Shown piece by piece: positions 20,791 through 27,356 of a DNA stretch of 34,541 nt. The DNA lies in NCBI GenBank assembly GCA_017991895.1, contig JAGOPR010000006.1, forward strand, positions 1-34,541. The letters run 5' to 3'. The stretch's first letter is position 1. Every line of letters starts with the position of its first letter. The notes beneath the pieces are model-generated. The model saw nothing but the letters and a program-made list of their open reading frames with translations. It was not told the origin of the DNA and searched no databases. A program made the position numbers and the translations under genes. Origin of the DNA: Minisyncoccota bacterium (GTDB lineage Bacteria > Patescibacteriota > Minisyncoccia > Phycocordibacterales > UBA9973).

Positions 20791-22014
20791 CTATATCAAA
20801 CTGAGCTCTTTACCCACCTCTTCTACAATCTTCAGGGCTTTTTCCAGCTGTTGTTTACTATGTGATGCTGATACTTGGAAACGAAGTCGCGCTTCGCCTT
20901 CTGGTACCACGGGGAACCAAAGCCCGACAACATACAAACCTTTTTCGAGAAGTTTCTTACTCATCTCTTGAGCAACCTTGGCATCACCCAACATGAGCGG
21001 AACAATCGGATGACTTCCTTCAAGTGTTTTAAAACCAAGATTTTCTAATCCACTTCGGAATAAATCGGCATTTTCATGTGCGCGTTCTATGAGCTCCGGT
21101 TCTTCTTTTAGAAGCTCAAGTGCACGAAGTGACGCCATTACAACTGACGGTGGAACAGAATTTGAAAACATATATGTGCGAGATTTCTGACGAAGAAAAT
21201 CTACAAGCTCTTTTTTTCCTGCTACATATCCACCAATGGCACCTCCGAGCGCTTTGCCGAAAGTTCCAGAAAGTACGTCGATCTTTCCATGCACACCACA
21301 GTGCTCCGGTGTACCAGCGCCTGTTGCGCCAAGCACGCCTACGGCATGCGCATCATCAACAAAAAGAAGTGCCCCAAATTCATCTGCAATTTTCACTAGT
21401 TCGGCGAGGTTGGCAGTATCGCCTTCCATAGAAAATACACCATCAGTCACGATGATTTTAAATCGCAAATCTTTTGCATTATCTTCTTCAAGCATCTGGC
21501 GAAGCATTGCCAAATCTTTATGCGGATAGATGCGCTTTTCCAAACGCTCGCGATTACAGAGCTTGAATGCATCAATGATAGAGGCGTGATTTAGTGCGTC
21601 AGAATATATTGTATCCTTCCAACTTTCCTTTCCAAATGGTTCGTTTACAAGTGAGGCAAAAAAGCCAAGATTCGACATAAAGTTTGTCGAATATAAAATT
21701 GAATCTTCAGTTCCAAGAAACTCGGCGAGCTTTTTCTCCAGCGTTCGGTGAATCATCTGTGTACCAGAAATGAAACGCACAGAAGAAAGACCATAGCCTT
21801 CCTTGTCGAGTCCTTCATGCGCGGATTTTATTATTTCAGGATGATTGGCAAGACCAAGATAATTATTTGAACCAAACATGAGAACCTTCTTGCCATTCAA
21901 AGTAACCTCGGGGCCTTGTAAGCCTTCGATTTCACGCTCTACCTTAAACTTCCCCAAAGATTTGAGGTTTTCGAGTTCTTTTTGAATATTTTCAGATAAA
22001 TTTTTTGAATACAT
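20791..22014 (-). CDS. kbl: 2-amino-3-ketobutyrate CoA ligase (glycine C-acetyltransferase)
   Basis: Kbl is a PLP enzyme that cleaves 2-amino-3-oxobutyrate with CoA into glycine and acetyl-CoA. The 407-residue protein belongs to the alpha-oxoamine synthase family: MFGSNNYLGLANHPE (47-60), SSVRFISGTQMIHR, NHASIIDA with His143, VDDAHAVG with Asp220 and His223, and the PLP lysine Lys254 in SGTFGKALGG. BioF, HemA and serine palmitoyltransferase are relatives. The adjacent threonine dehydrogenase, three bases upstream, makes Kbl by far the most likely identity. Within this purine cluster the glycine made would feed PurD. Confidence 0.88.
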   Translation of the reverse strand: MYSKNLSENIQKELENLKSLGKFKVEREIEGLQGPEVTLNGKKVLMFGSNNYLGLANHPEIIKSAHEGLDKEGYGLSSVRFISGTQMIHRTLEKKLAEFLGTEDSILYSTNFMSNLGFFASLVNEPFGKESWKDTIYSDALNHASIIDAFKLCNRERLEKRIYPHKDLAMLRQMLEEDNAKDLRFKIIVTDGVFSMEGDTANLAELVKIADEFGALLFVDDAHAVGVLGATGAGTPEHCGVHGKIDVLSGTFGKALGGAIGGYVAGKKELVDFLRQKSRTYMFSNSVPPSVVMASLRALELLKEEPELIERAHENADLFRSGLENLGFKTLEGSHPIVPLMLGDAKVAQEMSKKLLEKGLYVVGLWFPVVPEGEARLRFQVSASHSKQQLEKALKIVEEVGKELSLI

Positions 22015-22017
22015 AGA

Positions 22018-22965
22018 TTATTTAAGGTTTGTAAGCATCGCCTCTGTCATCTTTGGTAAATCAAACTCGTGCTTCCATCCCCACTCAGCTCGTGCGACAG
22101 AATCATCAATAGAGCCCGGCCAGCTATCTGCGATTGCTTGGCGGTGATCTGGTGCATAATTAATTTCAAAATTTGGAACGTGTTTTTTTATTTCTTCGGC
22201 CACATCGCGCGGAGTAAAGCTCATTGCAGAAAGATTGTACGCCATATGCGTTTTCAATTTTTCAATTGGTGCTTGCATGAGCTCGATAGTTGCTCGAATT
22301 GCATCATCCATATACATCATTGGAAGTGGAGTGTTTTCAGATAGGAAACACGTGTATTTACCAGTCTTGAGCGCTTGTATATAGATATCCACGGCGTAGT
22401 CCGTCGTGCCACCACCCGGAGCAGTTTTCCAACTGATAAGCCCAGGGTAGCGAATAGAACGAACATCAACACCGTAACGATTGGCATAATACTGACAAAG
22501 AAGCTCGCCTGCATATTTTGTGATGCCGTACATCGTTGCTGGTTCGATAACTGTTTGCTGTGATGTATTCTTTTTCGGTGTGGTATTTCCAAACACAGCA
22601 ATAGAGCTCGGCCAAAAAATTTTAAACGGCTTACCTTTCTCTTTCATTTCTACGGCAAGATTGAGCACCTGGCGAAGACCCTCCATGTTGAGCTCCCAAC
22701 ACAATTTTGGATTTGCTTCTCCAGTAGCTGACATAAGCGCTGCGAGCAAATACACTTGTGTAATGCCTTCTTTTTCTACAAAAGCTTTTGTTTTCTCAGC
22801 GTCTGTCGCACTTAATGTAAGGTATGGACCAGTACCAGTTAGTACGGGATTTTCTTCGCGAATATCACTCGCCCACACATTATCTCCGCCATATGTCTTT
22901 CGTAGCGCAAGGGTGAGCTCCGAACCCACCTGTCCGCATGCACCGATAATTAGAATTTTTTCCAT
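22018..22965 (-). CDS. L-threonine 3-dehydrogenase, SDR type
   Basis: This 315-residue extended short-chain dehydrogenase oxidises L-threonine to 2-amino-3-oxobutyrate with NAD. It shows the GACGQVG nucleotide-binding motif (residues 8-14), the WPSSIAVFG active-site Ser, and Tyr146 and Lys150 in MYGITKYAGE. The C-terminal features of SDR-type TDH are TPLPMMYMDDAIRATIELM, SFTPRDVAEEIKKHVP and IADSWPGSIDDSVARAEWGWK. It is the SDR-type enzyme, not the zinc-dependent E. coli Tdh. It lies between the GlmU-like gene (14 bases) and kbl (3 bases), so the two threonine-to-glycine enzymes are co-transcribed. Confidence 0.9.
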   Translation of the reverse strand: MEKILIIGACGQVGSELTLALRKTYGGDNVWASDIREENPVLTGTGPYLTLSATDAEKTKAFVEKEGITQVYLLAALMSATGEANPKLCWELNMEGLRQVLNLAVEMKEKGKPFKIFWPSSIAVFGNTTPKKNTSQQTVIEPATMYGITKYAGELLCQYYANRYGVDVRSIRYPGLISWKTAPGGGTTDYAVDIYIQALKTGKYTCFLSENTPLPMMYMDDAIRATIELMQAPIEKLKTHMAYNLSAMSFTPRDVAEEIKKHVPNFEINYAPDHRQAIADSWPGSIDDSVARAEWGWKHEFDLPKMTEAMLTNLK

Positions 22966-22979
22966 AGTATTTTAGATTA

Positions 22980-24179
22980 TTAGAAAGTAAGCTTCGCTTT
23001 GCTGACCTTTTTATTGTTTCGTTCTTCTTGTGTTTGTTCAAACATTTTATTGAACAATTCGGTATCTTTGTCGGTGTAATTTATCATTCGTCGCGTCGCC
23101 ATAGCCTTTTGTATTTTCTCAGCCATAGCAACCGGAAGCTCAAAGAAAACTCCAGCCCTTACGTAGCTAGAAAATGACGGCACATCTTCAATGACAGTAG
23201 AATAAACATGAGATGAAACTCCGACGACTTTTCCGGGGAATATTGATGTGTTACTTCCAATTTTTGCATAGTCACCCACGATCGTACCAAGGAACTGCGA
23301 GAATGTATCGCGTCCACCAACGGCAATAGTGGAGTATGTATTTTTTAGATTTGAAACAGTGGTGCCTCCACCAATATTCACCCAGCGACCGATGTAGCTG
23401 TCGCCAAGGGAGCCAGTGTGCTGTTTATTTGAATATGCATCAATAACGCTTGCTTCAACTTCCCCGCCAACCTTACACACAGGTCCAATAGTTGAGTTTT
23501 CAAGAACTGAAAATTCTTTTACAAATGAGTTGTCGCCGATAAAAAGCGGACCCTTGAGTACTGAAAAAGATGCGACAGAAACATTGTCACCAATTACAAT
23601 ATTCCCTTTTGAGGTATCGACAACGCACTCTTTGGGAAGCTCCGTATTCTTACCAAGGTATAGTCCGCGCTTTTTTGAGCGCATACTCTTCGTAGATATC
23701 TGAAGATTCGTTGCAAGATTTTCTCGATTAAAAAAAATGATGTCTTCTGGATGAGAAAAAAGTGTTCCGATGATTTCATGCTTTTCACCAAGAACTAAAT
23801 TTGAAAGATTATTTATTTGCTCCTCAGATATATTTTGGGAAAAAACTCCTACCACTTCGCCCTTTACCAAAAAGGTATGTTCGTCTGTCCCTCGCCCAAT
23901 CATTTCAAAAATATCTTTTAAACATGAAAGACTTGGGGCAAGTCGTGCATTTAGTACAAGACATGGACCTGAGGAATCTGCATTTGAAGAAAAATCTAAT
24001 ACTCCAGAAACTTCCTTAACTTCACTTCTAAACTTTCCATAAAATGTGGCTTTTGTAAAAATGGAACGAGTTGCCTCAAAAAGCGTATATCCGCCGGTGC
24101 GAATATCGAAGGCAGGTCGAGCAAGTGTAATCGGGAAAAGCCCTGAAACTAGGTTGTCTTCGTAGAAAATGACCTTCAT
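22980..24179 (-). CDS. GlmU-like sugar nucleotidyltransferase
   Basis: A 399-residue protein of the putative sugar-nucleotidyltransferase family related to GlmU. The N-terminal part begins MKVIFYEDNLVSGLFPITLA, typical of that family, and lacks a full classical GxGxRMxP signature. Residues about 190-335 form a left-handed beta helix with hexapeptide repeats such as IGDNVSVASF, IGDNSFVKEF and IGRWVNIGGGTTVSN. UDP-GlcNAc or a similar sugar nucleotide is the likely product, but the substrate is not proven by sequence. The start at 24179 is chosen because TATACT lies exactly six bases before it. It heads the operon with the threonine dehydrogenase and kbl. Confidence 0.8.
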   Translation of the reverse strand: MKVIFYEDNLVSGLFPITLARPAFDIRTGGYTLFEATRSIFTKATFYGKFRSEVKEVSGVLDFSSNADSSGPCLVLNARLAPSLSCLKDIFEMIGRGTDEHTFLVKGEVVGVFSQNISEEQINNLSNLVLGEKHEIIGTLFSHPEDIIFFNRENLATNLQISTKSMRSKKRGLYLGKNTELPKECVVDTSKGNIVIGDNVSVASFSVLKGPLFIGDNSFVKEFSVLENSTIGPVCKVGGEVEASVIDAYSNKQHTGSLGDSYIGRWVNIGGGTTVSNLKNTYSTIAVGGRDTFSQFLGTIVGDYAKIGSNTSIFPGKVVGVSSHVYSTVIEDVPSFSSYVRAGVFFELPVAMAEKIQKAMATRRMINYTDKDTELFNKMFEQTQEERNNKKVSKAKLTF

Positions 24180-24185
24180 ATATGC

Positions 24186-24261
24186 AGTATACCCGCACAC
24201 TTACTATTTTGAAAGAGCCATACTCCTCGCCCTTTGGGCATCAAAACAGTAAGTGTACGGG
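24186..24261 (-). promoter_or_regulatory. Promoter of the GlmU-like operon with a long inverted repeat
   Basis: TATACT (24186-24191, minus strand) is six bases from the ATG. Directly upstream is an inverted repeat, arms 24192-24212 and 24241-24261, matching at 19 of 21 positions. The loop contains GCCCTTTGGGC. No T run follows the repeat on the transcribed strand, so an operator is more likely than a purD terminator. Confidence 0.5.
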
Positions 24262-24268
24262 TAAAAAA

Positions 24269-25561
24269 TTATATCTTTGGTGTGATAAGTGCCTTCTTGC
24301 CTATATCAGAGCGGTAGCGCTTTCCGGAATATAAAATCTTGGTCACTGCCTCGTATGCGAGTTTTAATGCCTCCGGCAAACTAGTGGAAAGGCATGATAC
24401 TCCTAGGACTCGTCCTCCAGAAGAAACTAGCGCACCGGATGTATCGATTTTCGTTCCGGCATGAAATACGACAACACCCGAAATTCTTTCTGCTTCTTCA
24501 ATATTTCCAATGTGTTCGCCTTTCTCATACGCGCTAGGATATCCATTTGCGGCAATAACAATATTGCAGGCAAACATGTGTTTCCATTTTATGTCTATTT
24601 CTTTCAGGCGTCCTTCCACACATGCGATGGCTATAGCAAGCAAGTCAGTTTCGAGTAGTCGCATGTAAGCTTGTGCTTCTGGGTCGCCAAAGCGTACGTT
24701 GTATTCAATAACTTTTGGACCTTCACGTGTAACCATAATCCCCGGATACAATATTCCAACGAATGGTATTTTTTCTTCTGCCATTCCTTTTATTGTTGGA
24801 GTAATTATTTCTCTATCAATCCGCGACAGGAGTTCATTTGAAACAAAAGGCACTGGAGCGACGACTCCCATTCCACCTGTATTTGGACCTTCATCACCCT
24901 CGTGTGCTCGCTTATGATCTTGCGAGGCTGGAAAAATTCTAATTGTCTGTCCATCAGAAAATGCATGAACGGAAAACTCTACACCTTCCATAAATTCCTC
25001 TATTACTACTTCGTTGCCTGAATCTCCAAAAACTTTTTCTACAAAAATACGACGAAGTGTTTCGAGTGCCTCATCTTTTGTTTTTACGATTATTACGCCC
25101 TTACCGAGTGCAAGCCCACTGGCTTTGATTACAATCGGATATGTCTGTCTGTCTGCGTACGAAACTGCACTTTCAAAATCTGAAAAGACCGCGTAGCGCG
25201 ATGTTGGAATACTGTGACGCATCATAAAATCCTTCGCGAATGCTTTTGAGGATTCGAGTTGCGAGGCAAGCTTTGATGGGCCAAATATTGGAATATTTAC
25301 TGCTTCAAACGCATCTACGATACCAAGTGCGAGCGGATCATCTGGTCCGACAAATACAAAATCAATCTTATGAGTACGTGCAAATTGAACTAAGCCTTTT
25401 ATGTCACTCGCAGGGATTGGAACATTTTCTGCCAGACTACCTGTGCCACCATTACCCGGAGCAATGTATAGCTTCTCTAAAAGTTGAGATTGGGAAAGCT
25501 TCCATGCTAGAGCATGCTCGCGTCCTCCACCTCCAATAAGTAAAACGTTCCTCTTTGACAT
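24269..25561 (-). CDS. purD: Phosphoribosylamine-glycine ligase (GAR synthetase)
   Basis: PurD joins 5-phosphoribosylamine and glycine with ATP to form GAR. The 430-residue protein is an ATP-grasp enzyme of normal length. It shows VLLIGGGGREHALAWKL at the N-terminus, YIAPGNGGT, VGPDDPLALGIVDAF, YPIVIKASGLALGKGV, HAFSDGQTI, the PurD signature RFGDPEAQAYM, and HAGTK in the C-terminal domain. A TATAGT -10 lies six bases from its ATG and is overlapped by a palindrome. Its glycine substrate can be supplied by the threonine dehydrogenase and Kbl encoded just downstream. Confidence 0.97.
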   Translation of the reverse strand: MSKRNVLLIGGGGREHALAWKLSQSQLLEKLYIAPGNGGTGSLAENVPIPASDIKGLVQFARTHKIDFVFVGPDDPLALGIVDAFEAVNIPIFGPSKLASQLESSKAFAKDFMMRHSIPTSRYAVFSDFESAVSYADRQTYPIVIKASGLALGKGVIIVKTKDEALETLRRIFVEKVFGDSGNEVVIEEFMEGVEFSVHAFSDGQTIRIFPASQDHKRAHEGDEGPNTGGMGVVAPVPFVSNELLSRIDREIITPTIKGMAEEKIPFVGILYPGIMVTREGPKVIEYNVRFGDPEAQAYMRLLETDLLAIAIACVEGRLKEIDIKWKHMFACNIVIAANGYPSAYEKGEHIGNIEEAERISGVVVFHAGTKIDTSGALVSSGGRVLGVSCLSTSLPEALKLAYEAVTKILYSGKRYRSDIGKKALITPKI

Positions 25562-25567
25562 AAATCT

Positions 25568-25595
25568 ACTATAGCATCATTAGTATGATGCTATA
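25568..25595 (-). promoter_or_regulatory. purD promoter with palindromic operator candidate
   Basis: TATAGT (25568-25573, minus strand) is six bases from the ATG. TATAGCATCAT (25570-25580) and ATGATGCTATA (25585-25595) form a perfect 11-bp inverted repeat that covers the -10 and the spacer. Confidence 0.55.
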
Positions 25596-25597
25596 AA

Positions 25598-25626
25598 TTG
25601 ACGTATACCGATATACATGTTATTAT
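25598..25626 (+). promoter_or_regulatory. Promoter of the 116-residue gene
   Basis: TTGACG (25598-25603), exactly 17 bases, then TATTAT (25621-25626). It is divergent from purD, and the purD palindrome sits immediately behind its -35. Confidence 0.65.
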
Positions 25627-25651
25627 GTAAATCAAACCAAAACTGACCATT

Positions 25652-26002
25652 ATGCCAATTACACAGCCAAATCCGACGAAGCGCAAAAGAGCGCGAAACT
25701 ATTATTTTACAAACGGCGACATCAAAAAAATTAGAAGTGGTCGTCCAATACACGAAACAGATGCCTACCAGCGCGCTGTTACATTCATGCTTGGGATAAA
25801 AGTTGCATCAATCGTACAAAAATATCGATTTCTGAAAATATCAGATGTTGAATTATTGCCCGAATCAAAAACGAAGGAATGCTCCACAGGATGTGTTTTT
25901 ATTGAAATTCCAAATCCGGTGGAAAAAATCCCTACTCCAGTTTTTGGAGACATCTTAAGTTTCATTTTCAAAAAAGAACCAGTACCAAGCTATCTATTGT
26001 AA
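25652..26002 (+). CDS. Hypothetical 116-residue protein
   Basis: I do not recognise this protein. It begins MPITQPNPTKRKRARNYYFT with a strongly basic stretch, followed by NGDIKKIRSGRPIHETDAYQ, a hydrophobic helix (RAVTFMLGIKVASIVQKY), two Cys (KECSTGC) and a Pro-rich hydrophobic end. The basic start suggests RNA or DNA binding, but this is weak evidence. It has a good promoter, a leader of about 19 bases and a strong terminator. It is the third small single gene on the plus strand placed between minus-strand purine units. Confidence 0.65.
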   Translation: MPITQPNPTKRKRARNYYFTNGDIKKIRSGRPIHETDAYQRAVTFMLGIKVASIVQKYRFLKISDVELLPESKTKECSTGCVFIEIPNPVEKIPTPVFGDILSFIFKKEPVPSYLL

Positions 26003-26021
26003 GAAATTATCTATGAAGACT

Positions 26022-26048
26022 AAGCCAGACTCTACATCTGGCTTTTTT
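26022..26048 (+). terminator. Terminator after the 116-residue gene
   Basis: AAGCCAGA (26022-26029) pairs with TCTGGCTT (26037-26044), followed by a run of T. Confidence 0.88.
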
Positions 26049-26059
26049 CCTGCCTGATA

Positions 26060-26782
26060 CTATCCTTTAGGATAAAGTTCTATCGCCTCCTTTTTGCACT
26101 TCTCGAGCATTTCATATTCGTCAGGTGTGATGAGCGGATTCTCACGCAGAAGCTCGTGCACAGTATTGTCGCGAAAATCTTTAAGCAATTCTATCTGCAC
26201 TTCGTGTTCAATCGGAAGCATGCGTTGTGAAAGTGTCTCTGGTGTATCGTCTGGGTACAGCGGAACGCGTGCTCTTTTTAGCACTGCACCTTTATCAAAT
26301 TCTACTTCTACTCGCTGAGCTGTAGCTTCACTCCACCAATCGTGATTTGTTTTTTGTACAAAAAGGATGCGAGTTGCATGTACACGAGCGCCATACATTC
26401 CGTGTCCGCCAAAGTCTGGTCGTCCAATATCAAGTGGCCCCGGATGCTGATTGGTCATCATGCCTTTGTAGCGATGGATAACATTTTCAGGAGTCTTTAC
26501 CATCCAGCCATACTGACCGACAAATTCTACACCTCGCTTTTCACACTCAGAAACTATGGCACTGCCAAATGTCCCCGGAGTTGGGAATTTCTTTGGCTCC
26601 ATAACTAGAATATTTTCCTTCGGCATTCCGAGATCGAGGGCTTTTTGTATTCCTCCTGCATCAGGACGGCTTGCAATAAGAAGCACGGGCTCGATACCTT
26701 CGAGTCTTCCACCAGAACGACACTCGGAAATAATCCGAGCCGCCGTAGTCCCCCCGCCTGAAATAAGAAGTGCAATTTTCAT
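26060..26782 (-). CDS. purN: GAR transformylase, divergent PurN
   Basis: PurN formylates GAR to FGAR using 10-formyl-THF. The 240-residue protein begins MKIALLISGGGTTAARII. The catalytic triad appears as Asn111, His113 (in TNQHPGPLD) and Asp163 (EFDKGAVL, matching the DGGPV region of E. coli PurN). After it comes VPLYPDDTPETLSQRMLPIE. Unlike the usual HPSLLPxFxG, this one reads HPGPLDIGRPDFGGHG, and an insertion of about 20 residues with a Trp-Trp pair precedes the Asp. The ATG at 26782 has a perfect TATAAT six bases upstream. A formyltransferase acting on another substrate is possible, but the purine context favours PurN. Confidence 0.85.
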   Translation of the reverse strand: MKIALLISGGGTTAARIISECRSGGRLEGIEPVLLIASRPDAGGIQKALDLGMPKENILVMEPKKFPTPGTFGSAIVSECEKRGVEFVGQYGWMVKTPENVIHRYKGMMTNQHPGPLDIGRPDFGGHGMYGARVHATRILFVQKTNHDWWSEATAQRVEVEFDKGAVLKRARVPLYPDDTPETLSQRMLPIEHEVQIELLKDFRDNTVHELLRENPLITPDEYEMLEKCKKEAIELYPKG

Positions 26783-26788
26783 ACTGGC

Positions 26789-26794
26789 ATTATA
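26789..26794 (-). promoter_or_regulatory. purN -10 element, leaderless type
   Basis: A perfect TATAAT on the minus strand, six bases from the purN start codon. Confidence 0.6.
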
Positions 26795-26816
26795 TATGAC
26801 TTCTCGGGCAAACAAA

Positions 26817-26865
26817 AAGCCGCTCCAGTGATGAAGAAGCTTTTTGCTTCTTACCGGAACGGCTT
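26817..26865 (-). terminator. Terminator after the 86-residue gene
   Basis: AAGCCG pairs with CGGCTT, with inner TCC/GGA and AGAAGC/GCTTCT helices, and a T-rich tail on the minus strand. It separates the small gene from purN. Confidence 0.8.
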
Positions 26866-26869
26866 AAAA

Positions 26870-27130
26870 TTAATTCCAGTGAACAGAATCTTTGTGAACA
26901 AAAACAGAATTACTACCATCCTCGTTAGGGCTAACACAGGTATTGCCTGCATTTTCCGCTGACGCGATGTACTTTACCGGATACACAATTGTGCCTTCTA
27001 CAAGGCCCTTTTGTGTACTCAACATTTTTCCTGTTTTTGCTGTAATCGGGGCGGCCTGAGGACGTTCAGATACTGCGGTTTCGTCGAAGGCAAATTCTGA
27101 TTTTTGTTTCTTGTTCAAACGTTTTTTCAT
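26870..27130 (-). CDS. Hypothetical 86-residue protein
   Basis: I do not recognise this protein. It begins MKKRLNKKQKSEFAFDETAV with a basic head, continues through an Ala/Pro/Lys-rich middle and ends with strand-like segments (GTIVYPVKYIASAE, NSVFVHKDSVHWN). It has no signal peptide or membrane segment. It lies between purF and purN on the same strand but has its own terminator, and a long hairpin stands upstream, so it seems to be a separate unit. The start codon has no ribosome binding site. Confidence 0.6.
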   Translation of the reverse strand: MKKRLNKKQKSEFAFDETAVSERPQAAPITAKTGKMLSTQKGLVEGTIVYPVKYIASAENAGNTCVSPNEDGSNSVFVHKDSVHWN

Positions 27131-27158
27131 AAACTTTGTTATTAGATGGTTAAAATTA

Positions 27159-27206
27159 TTAGAAAATTTGAGTGCTTACACCTAGGTAAGCGCTTAAATT
27201 TTCTAA
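27159..27206. repeat. Long near-perfect hairpin upstream of the 86-residue gene
   Basis: About 21 base pairs run from 27159 to 27206 around CCTAGG, with two G-T pairs if read on the plus strand. It has no T run, so it is not a usual terminator. The flanking 27207-27271 is AT-rich with several -10-like words and no gene. Confidence 0.6.
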
Positions 27207-27271
27207 CAATTTCACCGATTTCAACGAGTGATTTATTACGTATAGTATACCATATAATATACCAATCTGTC

Positions 27272-27312
27272 AATACTAAAATAACCCTTAAATTAAGGGT
27301 TATTTTAGTATT
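27272..27312 (-). terminator. purF terminator
   Basis: A 20-bp perfect stem (27272-27291 with 27293-27312) with CCCTTAA/TTAAGGG at the top and an AT-rich base. It follows purF after the repeat at 27321-27356. Confidence 0.75.
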
Positions 27313-27320
27313 TTATGGGT

Positions 27321-27356
27321 ATTTTCTACTAACTACTATCTACTTACTACTTACTA
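27321..27356 (-). repeat. TAGTTAGTA-type repeat at the purF 3' end
   Basis: Read on the minus strand it runs from the purF stop codon through TAGTAAGTAGATAGTAGTT-like units to TAGTAGAAAAT. It is the inverted counterpart of the copy at 28799-28836, so purF is bracketed by an inverted pair. Confidence 0.75.
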
